This document shows positions 1 to 5,240 of a stretch of DNA of 6,628 nucleotides, piece by piece. The notes below the pieces were generated by a model that was not told the DNA's origin, made no database searches, and worked only from the letters and a program-made list of their open reading frames with translations. The stretch lies in the NCBI GenBank assembly GCA_945834965.1, contig CAMAHZ010000073.1, forward strand, positions 1 through 6,628. The letters are read 5' to 3'. Origin of the DNA: an uncultured Clostridia bacterium (GTDB taxonomy: Bacteria; Bacillota; Clostridia; Christensenellales; Borkfalkiaceae). Numbering within the stretch: position 1 is the first letter of the stretch; every line of letters begins with the position of its first letter. The translations under genes were made by a program, and so were the position numbers.

Positions 1-36
1 AAAACGGAACCGAGACAAAAATCTCAATTCCGTTTT
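1..36 (-). terminator. Rho-independent terminator of the tRNA-Ser unit
   Basis: A perfect 9-bp inverted repeat (1-9 with 28-36, AAAACGGAA/TTCCGTTTT) encloses a second stem (gaga/tctc). The two bases between the stems pair only on the minus-strand RNA, as U-G wobbles; on the plus strand they are C/A mismatches. The minus transcript therefore makes a continuous ~15-bp stem ending in a U tract, directly after the CCA end of tRNA-Ser. The outer stem is symmetric, so weak activity for plus-strand transcripts entering from the left is possible. Confidence 0.8.
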
Positions 37-124
37 TGGCGCAGAGAGAGGGATTTGAACCCCCGGATAGTTGCCCATCAACGGTTTTCAAGACCGCCGC
101 GTTCGACCACTCCGCCATCTCTGC
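37..124 (-). tRNA. tRNA-Ser(UGA)
   Basis: Serine tRNA reading UCA and related UCN codons. On the minus strand the acceptor strands GCAGAGA (124-118) and TCTCTGC (47-41) pair perfectly, followed by discriminator G (40) and an encoded CCA (39-37). The anticodon loop CTTGAAA carries TGA at plus positions 88-90. A long variable arm typical of class II tRNAs follows (gatgggcaac region), and the T arm contains GGTTCAAATCC. The total of 88 nt with CCA is normal for tRNA-Ser. It appears to be the last gene of a minus-strand unit whose promoter lies about 630 bp upstream (755-783), with two tandem repeats in between and a terminator immediately after. The gene looks intact and functional. Confidence 0.97.
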
Positions 125-133
125 GTAAGATTA

Positions 134-434
134 TTAAATTTAGTTAGGCAAGAAATTTTGCTTTGGGTTAATCTAAAGTTAACCGCAAAGGCAAAATTAA
201 ACGGTTTGACGCGATTGCGCCTAACGGCGAACAATCGCTATTGCGTCGCTTACGCTCCTACAAGACCCGCCGCGTTCGCCCCGTTGTTTACAACGGCACG
301 AAGTACCACTCCGCCATCTCTTCGTCGCCACAAACTTCGCTTTAACGCCTTTGAAAAATCAAAAGCGAACTTTGCTTCGTTGTGTCTCCTTTTCCCACAA
401 AATCTTTGCAAGCAAATCTTTTGCGGGAACCCTG
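134..434 (-). repeat. Tandem repeat unit, copy 1 (301 bp, tRNA-derived, hairpin-rich)
   Basis: First of two head-to-tail copies that differ at roughly 20 positions plus one single-base indel (about 93% identity by eye). The run 257-363 is identical to 557-663, and that run contains the tRNA-Ser-like fragment. Four strong hairpins are visible: 154-198 (18 bp with two 1-nt bulges), 211-238 (7 + 4 bp), the palindrome 281-296 in the tRNA-like part, and 392-429 (11 bp, a symmetric GA/GA internal loop, then 5 bp capped by UU inside a CUUG turn). G-U pairs form only in minus-strand RNA. No start/stop pattern, ribosome site or recognisable protein supports coding in either direction. It sits between a minus-strand promoter and tRNA-Ser. 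Function unknown. Confidence 0.9.
261..321 (-). pseudogene. tRNA-Ser 5'-half-like fragment with D-loop insertion (copy 1)
   Basis: Read on the minus strand, 321-305 matches the 5' acceptor/D-stem part of the intact tRNA-Ser (17 of 17 bases against 121-105-side sequence). After a 26-nt insertion (304-279), 278-261 matches the rest of the D arm and the anticodon 5' strand with one extra base. Similarity stops inside the anticodon loop; no 3' half, T arm or CCA follows. The insertion contains the palindrome CCGTTGTTTACAACGG (281-296), which can form a hairpin. This cannot fold into a normal tRNA. It could be a decayed tandem tRNA gene, or a tRNA-derived part of the repeat element. Confidence 0.75.
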
Positions 435-734
435 TTAAGTTTAATCGAGCAAGAAATTTTGCTTTGGGTTAATCTAAAGCTAACCGCAAAGGCAAAATTA
501 AACGGTTTGACGCAATCGCGCGTACCGCGAACAATCGCTATTGCGGCGCTTACGCGCCTACAAGACCCGCCGCGTTCGCCCCGTTGTTTACAACGGCACG
601 AAGTACCACTCCGCCATCTCTTCGTCGCCACAAACTTCGCTTTAACGCCTTTGAAAAATCAAAGGCAAATTTTGCTTCGTTGTGTCTTCTCTTCCCACAA
701 AATCTTTGCAAGCAAATCTTTTGCGGAAACCCTA
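435..734 (-). repeat. Tandem repeat unit, copy 2 (300 bp)
   Basis: Second copy, directly abutting copy 1 and nearest the minus-strand promoter, so it would be transcribed first. Corresponding hairpins are at 455-499, 511-545, 545-558 (GGCGC stem with a GUAA GNRA-type loop on the minus RNA), 581-596 and 692-729. Several differences from copy 1 preserve minus-strand pairing: c480 gives G-U where copy 1 has A-U, a727 gives U-G where copy 1 has C-G, and the closing pair of the inner hairpin at 519-529 is swapped C-G to G-C. The 3' (plus) boundary near 734 is approximate because similarity fades after the CCCT at 730-733. No coding function is seen. Confidence 0.9.
561..621 (-). pseudogene. tRNA-Ser 5'-half-like fragment with D-loop insertion (copy 2)
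   Basis: Base-for-base identical to the fragment at 261-321, including the 26-nt insertion (579-604) and its palindrome (581-596). It lies inside the 107-bp stretch that is invariant between the two repeats, whereas the flanking hairpin regions differ. The invariance could reflect selection on the fragment or recent gene conversion. Like copy 1 it lacks any tRNA 3' half. Confidence 0.75.
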
Positions 735-754
735 TTGACCAAGATTACTCAAAC

Positions 755-783
755 ATTTTAACAAAACGCCGACAAGTTGTCAA
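755..783 (-). promoter_or_regulatory. Minus-strand promoter for the repeats and tRNA-Ser
   Basis: On the minus strand, TTGACA (783-778), a 17-bp spacer and TAAAAT (760-755) form a near-consensus housekeeping promoter. The predicted start is near 747-749, about 13 bp before the first repeat. The -35 box overlaps the perfect palindrome GACAAGTTGTC (771-781), which could be a regulator site or chance. The rest of 735-836 is AT-rich spacer between the divergent promoters; no gene is seen there. Confidence 0.72.
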
Positions 784-836
784 CGCTTTTGTTTGTACGG
801 CGGAAATAAAAATTATAAAAAAATTTGCTCAAACCC

Positions 837-865
837 TTGACATTTAAATATGAATAAATTATCAT
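837..865 (+). promoter_or_regulatory. Promoter of the arsR-type/cadA operon
   Basis: TTGACA (837-842), a 17-bp spacer and TATCAT (860-865) form a strong sigma-A type promoter. The predicted start is near 872, inside the operator palindrome, so repressor binding would block polymerase. It is divergent from the minus-strand promoter at 755-783. Confidence 0.85.
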
Positions 866-882
866 ATGAATAGTAATTCATA
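865..882 (+). promoter_or_regulatory. ArsR/SmtB-family operator
   Basis: Perfect inverted repeat TATGAAT-AGTA-ATTCATA, touching the end of the -10 box and spanning the start site. It contains the TGAA-N6-TTCA core known for ArsR-family zinc and cadmium sensors. A further half-site TATGAAT lies in the spacer at 849-855, 16 bp upstream in the same orientation. The expected ligand is the repressor encoded immediately downstream (autoregulation). Confidence 0.82.
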
Positions 883-901
883 ACATAGGGAGTGTACAAC
901 G

Positions 902-1252
902 GTGAGCGATAGTGAAAACGAAAAGCTACAGCACGAAGAACGGGTGCGTTTAGCGCTTAAAAATATGCCTAAGGAAGAGGACGTGGAAGAGATAGCCAGC
1001 CGCTTTAAGGCGCTTAGCGAGCCTTCCCGTTTAAAAATACTGTTCGTATTATCCTGCGGTGAGCTGTGTGTAGAGCATATAACGTCCGCCGTCGGGGGCA
1101 ATCAAAGTGCGGTGTCGCATCAGCTTAAGACTATGCGAGACCACCGCATAGTCAAGTGCCAAAGGCGGGGTAAGCAGGTTATTTATTCCATTGCGGACGG
1201 ACATATTCTGGCGATGATAGAACTTGCAAAGGAGCATTTGAACTGTGATTGA
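902..1252 (+). CDS. ArsR/SmtB-family metal-sensing repressor (Zn/Cd type)
   Basis: A 116-residue winged-helix repressor that should bind the operator at 865-882 and release it on metal binding. Features in order: a charged N-terminus (1-25) without the paired cysteines of CadC; the family dimer helix with ALSEPSRLKIL (37-47); GELCVEHI (53-60), a variant of the ELCVCD element with only one of its two cysteines; recognition helix with SAVSHQL (69-75); wing QRRGKQVIYS (87-96); and the final helix with D99, H101, H112 and C115 at the spacing of the alpha-5 Zn site of SmtB/CzrA (D-x-H...H-x-x-H/E). The fourth ligand is cysteine here. The GTG start is chosen because AGGGAG (887-892) lies 9 nt upstream. 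The stop overlaps the start of the ATPase gene by 8 nt, indicating co-translation. The family is certain; the exact metal is inferred. Confidence 0.93.
   Translation: MSDSENEKLQHEERVRLALKNMPKEEDVEEIASRFKALSEPSRLKILFVLSCGELCVEHITSAVGGNQSAVSHQLKTMRDHRIVKCQRRGKQVIYSIADGHILAMIELAKEHLNCD
1231..1234 (+). promoter_or_regulatory. Ribosome binding site of the ATPase gene, inside the repressor gene
   Basis: GGAG lies 10 nt before the GTG at 1245 and is preceded by AAA. It sits in the last codons of the repressor gene. It supports the overlapping GTG start and translational coupling. Confidence 0.75.
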
Positions 1253-3566
1253 TAAGATAATAAAAATTCAAGGGCTGGACTGTGCCAACTGCGCAAGAGA
1301 GCTTGAAGAAGAGATTGAAAAAATAGAAGGCGTAGAAAAGGCTTGCGTAGATTTTATGGCGAGCAAGGTGATTTTATCGTGCGAAGAGAGCGCGGTAGAC
1401 GCCGTAGTTTACTGCTGTAACCACTTTGAAGAAGTTACGGTCGTAGAAGAGCAAATTGCGGAAGCCGAAGTTTTCAGGGGCGGCAAGCGCATTAAAATCG
1501 CCAACCTTTGCTGTGCCAACTGCGCAAGAGAGCTTGAAGAAGAGCTAAACGGCTTAAACGGCGTTTCGGCAACCGTCGACTTTATGAATATGACCGTAAT
1601 CTTAAACGCTAAAGATAAGTCGGCGCACGATAAGGCAATCCACCATATAACCCACTTTGAGAACGTTAAAATCGTAGACGGCAAGCCCGAGCGCAAGGGC
1701 GTACTTAAGGAAAATCTCGTAGACGTTATTGCGGTTATAATCTCGGCAGTCTTCTTTATCCCTGCGCTCGTTTTAGACCTTTTGGCGTTCGGCGGTTGGG
1801 TCAAGTATTTAGACTACGCCTTATACGGCGTTGCATTTATTGCCGCAGGCTATATCGTGTTATGGAACACGGTGCGTAATATTGCAAAGGGCAAAATCTT
1901 TGACGAAAACTTTTTAATGGCAATTGCGTCAATCGGCGCAATCGTTTTAGGCGTTACGACGGGCGACGGGCTGTTTGAAGGCGTTGCGGTTATGCTTTTA
2001 TACCGCGTGGGCGAGCTGTTGCAGGGCATTGCGGTTGGTGCGTCCCGTCAATCGATAACCAAGCTTATGGATTTAAAGAGCGATACTGCAACCCTTATTA
2101 AAGACGGCGAGCAGACAATCGTCTCCCCCGAAAGCTTGCTTATCGGCGACACAATAATGATTAAGGCAGGCGAAAAGGTGCCGGTAGACTGCCGCGTACT
2201 TGAAGGGCAATCTACGCTCGATATGAAGAGCCTTAACGGCGAAGCGATACCCAAAGAAGTCAAGGTTGGGGACGAAGTGCTGTCGGGCGCAATCAACGTT
2301 TCGGGTGTAATCGTAGCGGAAGTTATAAGGGAATATAAGAACTCTGCCGTTGCAAAGATTTTAGAGCTTGTGGAAAATTCCACCGCTAAAAAGGCAAAGC
2401 CCGAAAAGTTTATATCTAAATTTGCAAAATACTACACCCCTGCGGTGGTGGTAGCCGCTCTTTTAGTTGCGGCGTTAGTTCCCACGATAATCTGTGCGGC
2501 AGGCGGTGCGTTTATCTGGGCGACCTATAAGGACTGGATATACAAAGCCCTGTCCTTCCTTGTAATTTCCTGCCCTTGCGCACTCGTAATTTCCGTGCCG
2601 CTCGCCTACTTCGGCGGTATCGGCAGGTGTGCAAAGTCGGGCATTTTGGTAAAGGGGTCTACGGGTATAGACGCTATTTGCGCCGCAGTCGTCGCCGCGT
2701 TTGATAAGACGGGTACTTTGACCGAAGGCGTGTTCGCAGTTAAATCTTCTTCAAGCGAAGAAGCGTTAAAGCTTGCCGCCGCGGCGGAAAAATTCTCTTC
2801 CCACCCCATAGCCGCCGCGTTTAACGACGTGGAAACGCCCTATCTCGTGACGGGCGCGAAAGAGATTGCAGGCAGGGGCGTTAGCTGTGAGTGCGACGGC
2901 AAAACCCTTCTGTGCGGCAACGCCGCCCTGCTAAACGAAAACGGCGTTTCATTCACCCCCGTTCAAAGCGTGTCGACCACCGTATACGTTGCGTTAGACG
3001 GCGAATACGTCGGGGTTATCGAGATTGACGACAGGGTAAAGGACGGCGCAAAGGACGCGCTTGCCGCCCTTAAAAAGACGGGTGTTAAGGGCGTTTATAT
3101 GCTTACGGGTGACAATGCGGCAAGGGCTAACGAAGTTGCCGAAAGTCTGGGCTTAGACGGCGTTTATGCGTCGCTATTGCCCGACGAAAAGCTTGCGACT
3201 GCTGAAGAGCTAAAAAAGCAAGGCGGACTTATATACGTCGGCGACGGCATCAACGACGCACCCGTTATGACTGCGGCAGACTGTGCCGTGTCGATGGGGC
3301 AGGTGGGCAGCGACGCCGCAATCGAGGCGAGCGATTTCGTACTCGTATCCGACGACCTATCCAAACTCGCCGAAACGAGAAGAATTGCAAAGGGTACGCG
3401 AAATATCGTGTTCCAGAATATTATAGGTTCGCTTATTGTGAAGTTTGCGGTTATGGCGCTAAGCATTGCAATTCCTGCGTTCCCTTTAATCATTTCAATC
3501 TTTGCGGACGTAGGCGTAATGCTGTTGGCGGTAGTCAACTCCCTGCGCACTGCGTTAATAAAGTAA
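1245..3566 (+). CDS. cadA: P1B-2 type Zn2+/Cd2+/Pb2+-exporting ATPase with two metal-binding domains
   Basis: A 773-residue inner-membrane pump that uses ATP to expel zinc, cadmium or lead. Two N-terminal HMA domains come first: residues 4-70 with C13-A-N-C16, and 81-145 with C90-A-N-C93. About eight membrane helices follow (roughly 157-178, 186-206, 222-238, 241-256, 398-420, 434-456, 722-742, 744-766). The actuator loop reads N331-G-E rather than the usual T-G-E. The transmembrane C443-P-C445, phosphorylation site D487-K-T-G-T, H520-P521, T621-G-D-N and G666-D-G-I-N-D hinge motifs are all present. K733 in helix 7 and D755-V-G in helix 8 mark the P1B-2 (Zn/Cd/Pb) class rather than copper pumps. 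Length fits CadA/ZntA plus one extra HMA domain. The GTG start overlaps the repressor gene and has GGAG 10 nt upstream. Regulation should be by the upstream repressor. The gene is complete. Confidence 0.95.
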   Translation: MIDKIIKIQGLDCANCARELEEEIEKIEGVEKACVDFMASKVILSCEESAVDAVVYCCNHFEEVTVVEEQIAEAEVFRGGKRIKIANLCCANCARELEEELNGLNGVSATVDFMNMTVILNAKDKSAHDKAIHHITHFENVKIVDGKPERKGVLKENLVDVIAVIISAVFFIPALVLDLLAFGGWVKYLDYALYGVAFIAAGYIVLWNTVRNIAKGKIFDENFLMAIASIGAIVLGVTTGDGLFEGVAVMLLYRVGELLQGIAVGASRQSITKLMDLKSDTATLIKDGEQTIVSPESLLIGDTIMIKAGEKVPVDCRVLEGQSTLDMKSLNGEAIPKEVKVGDEVLSGAINVSGVIVAEVIREYKNSAVAKILELVENSTAKKAKPEKFISKFAKYYTPAVVVAALLVAALVPTIICAAGGAFIWATYKDWIYKALSFLVISCPCALVISVPLAYFGGIGRCAKSGILVKGSTGIDAICAAVVAAFDKTGTLTEGVFAVKSSSSEEALKLAAAAEKFSSHPIAAAFNDVETPYLVTGAKEIAGRGVSCECDGKTLLCGNAALLNENGVSFTPVQSVSTTVYVALDGEYVGVIEIDDRVKDGAKDALAALKKTGVKGVYMLTGDNAARANEVAESLGLDGVYASLLPDEKLATAEELKKQGGLIYVGDGINDAPVMTAADCAVSMGQVGSDAAIEASDFVLVSDDLSKLAETRRIAKGTRNIVFQNIIGSLIVKFAVMALSIAIPAFPLIISIFADVGVMLLAVVNSLRTALIK

Positions 3567-3580
3567 CAATATAATTATTT

Positions 3581-3613
3581 ACCCCTTGTGCATAAGTTGC
3601 GCAAGGGGTTTGC
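3581..3613 (+). terminator. Terminator after the metal-export operon
   Basis: A 12-bp stem (3581-3592 with 3598-3609, ACCCCTTGTGCA/TGCGCAAGGGGT, one T-G pair) with a 5-nt loop, 14 bp after the ATPase stop codon. The T tract is short (TTT then gct), so termination may be incomplete. It lies immediately before the glycerol kinase promoter. Confidence 0.8.
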
Positions 3614-3615
3614 TA

Positions 3616-3644
3616 TTGACAGGCTTTTTAGCTTGTGTTAAAAT
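3616..3644 (+). promoter_or_regulatory. Promoter of glpK
   Basis: TTGACA (3616-3621), a 17-bp spacer and TAAAAT (3639-3644); the predicted start is near 3651. The short leader contains the inverted repeat ACGGG/CCCGT (3656-3660, 3670-3674). This could be a small hairpin or regulator half-sites; there is no clear CcpA-type site. Confidence 0.78.
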
Positions 3645-3677
3645 TATTTACGATTACGGGTGAGAATTGCCCGTTTC

Positions 3678-3683
3678 AAGGGG
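3678..3683 (+). promoter_or_regulatory. Ribosome binding site fixing the glpK start
   Basis: AAGGGG lies 6 nt before the ATG at 3690. An in-frame GTG at 3660 would add 10 residues, but it has no such site upstream and the site would lie inside the coding sequence. Confidence 0.8.
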
Positions 3684-3689
3684 AAAATT

Positions 3690-5168
3690 ATGAAGTACGT
3701 ATTAGCCCTTGACCAGGGTACGACAAGCACGAGAGCAATAGTCATTGACGGCAACGGGCATATAGCTGGCAAGGCTCAGCAGGAATTTAAGCAAATCTAC
3801 CCTGCACCCGGGTGGGTAGAGCACGACCCCACCGATATAATCGGCACTTCCGTCGGCGTTATTGCAGAAGCGCTGATAAGGGCTAACGTCGTTATAGAAG
3901 ATATTCTGGCAATCGGCATAACCAACCAGCGTGAAACGACAATCGTCTGGGATAAAAGGACGGGTGCGCCCGTGTGCAACGCTATCGTGTGGCAGTGCCG
4001 AAGAACCGCCGACTATGCCGAACAGCTTAAAAGAGACGGGCTTTCCGACCTGATTTATTCAAAGACGGGGTTAGTTCCCGACGCATACTTTTCCGCAACT
4101 AAAATCAAGTGGATTTTAGATAACGTAGAAGGCGCAAGGAAGAGAGCGGAAAACGGTGAGCTGTTGTTCGGTACGGTAGATACTTACCTTATGTGGCGAC
4201 TTTCACGTGGGAAGATTTTTGCAACCGACTACACCAACGCATCGAGAATGATGCTGTTTAACATACATACCCTAAGTTGGGACGACGACTTGTTAAGGTT
4301 GTTCAATATTCCCCGTTGTATGCTCCCCGAAGTTAAGCCTTCCTGCGGACTTTTCGGGTACACCGACAAGCAGGTGCTCGGCGGCGAAGTGCCTATCTGC
4401 GGCGTTGCCGGCGACCAACAGGCGGCGCTGTTCGGGCAGTTGTGCGTAAACGAAGGCGACGTTAAAAACACCTACGGCACGGGTTGCTTTCTGCTTATGA
4501 ACACGGGCGCGAAAGCCGTACAGAGCAATAACGGGCTGGTGACCACTTTGGGCGCGTCGGCAGGCGGCAGACCGCCTTACGTTTTAGAAGGCTCGGTGTT
4601 CGTCGGCGGTGCGGTCGTTCAATGGCTTAGGGACGAACTCGGTTTAATAGGCTCTGCCGCAGAGAGCGAAGAGTGGGCTAACAAGGTCAAAGATAATGGC
4701 GGAGTGTACGTCGTGCCTGCGTTTACGGGCTTAGGTGCGCCCTACTGGGATAGTGCGGCTCGTGGGTTAATCTGCGGCGTTACGCGCGGTACGGGCAAGG
4801 CGCATATAGTGCGTGCGGCGTTGGAGTCGGTGGCGTATCAATCTGCCGACCTTGTCTATGCAATGCAAAAAGACTCAGGAATTAAAGTCAATTGCTTAAG
4901 GGTAGACGGCGGTGCGTCCGCAAACGACTTCTTAATGCAGTTTCAGGCGGATATATTAGGGGCTAAAATACAAAGACCGAAGATTACGGAATCAACCGCA
5001 CTCGGTGCGGCGTACCTTGCAGGGCTTTATAGCGGCGTTTGGTCAAGCCTTGCCGAGCTTGAAAATCAGCGTATGTGCGAAAGGGAATTTTTGCCCGATA
5101 ACGACGTGGAAAAAAGGCGTAAAAGGCTTTCAGGTTGGGCGGACGCGGTCAAAAGGGCAAGGCTGTAA
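3690..5168 (+). CDS. glpK: Glycerol kinase
   Basis: A cytoplasmic FGGY-family kinase converting glycerol and ATP to glycerol 3-phosphate, the entry step of glycerol use and a source of lipid backbone. It has 492 residues from the ATG at 3690, close to the usual 495-505. Visible motifs are the N-terminal phosphate loop LDQGTTSTRA (7-16), NQRET (79-83, glycerol-contacting Arg-Glu), W101 in the IVWQ segment, AYFSATK (132-138), catalytic GDQQAALFGQ with D242, TYGTGCF (261-267), GLGAPYWD (347-354), and the ATP-binding DGGASANDF (406-414). The histidine that HPr phosphorylates in many Firmicutes kinases aligns with Q228 here, so PTS activation is probably absent. It has its own promoter and follows a terminator, so it is not part of the metal operon. 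No facilitator or dehydrogenase gene is adjacent. The gene appears complete. Confidence 0.96.
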   Translation: MKYVLALDQGTTSTRAIVIDGNGHIAGKAQQEFKQIYPAPGWVEHDPTDIIGTSVGVIAEALIRANVVIEDILAIGITNQRETTIVWDKRTGAPVCNAIVWQCRRTADYAEQLKRDGLSDLIYSKTGLVPDAYFSATKIKWILDNVEGARKRAENGELLFGTVDTYLMWRLSRGKIFATDYTNASRMMLFNIHTLSWDDDLLRLFNIPRCMLPEVKPSCGLFGYTDKQVLGGEVPICGVAGDQQAALFGQLCVNEGDVKNTYGTGCFLLMNTGAKAVQSNNGLVTTLGASAGGRPPYVLEGSVFVGGAVVQWLRDELGLIGSAAESEEWANKVKDNGGVYVVPAFTGLGAPYWDSAARGLICGVTRGTGKAHIVRAALESVAYQSADLVYAMQKDSGIKVNCLRVDGGASANDFLMQFQADILGAKIQRPKITESTALGAAYLAGLYSGVWSSLAELENQRMCEREFLPDNDVEKRRKRLSGWADAVKRARL

Positions 5169-5240
5169 ATTGCGTTGGTCAGCGCATATATGGCGGTTAA
5201 TCACACAAAATATAAGTAATAAAGCAAAGTTTGGTGAAAT

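Noticed and set aside
134..734. CRISPR array or insertion sequence
   Set aside because: Only two ~300-bp units with no short repeat/spacer pattern, no transposase and no clear terminal inverted repeats or target duplication.
134..748. T-box or other known riboswitch upstream of tRNA-Ser
   Set aside because: No T-box consensus or terminator/antiterminator pair was seen, and the downstream gene is a tRNA, not a T-box target.
71..847. Open reading frames on both strands (for example 71-472, 351-761, 359-631 minus, 584-847) across the tRNA-Ser repeat region
   Set aside because: They cross the tRNA gene or the tandem repeats, repeat the same peptide in different frames, lack ribosome sites and show no recognisable domain.
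3660..3689. Upstream GTG start for glycerol kinase
   Set aside because: The ATG at 3690 has an ideal AAGGGG site and matches the family N-terminus; the extension adds ten non-family residues.
1409..4471. Long minus-strand frames opposite the ATPase and glycerol kinase genes
   Set aside because: They are shadows of strongly conserved plus-strand genes with low-complexity Ser/Ala-rich translations.
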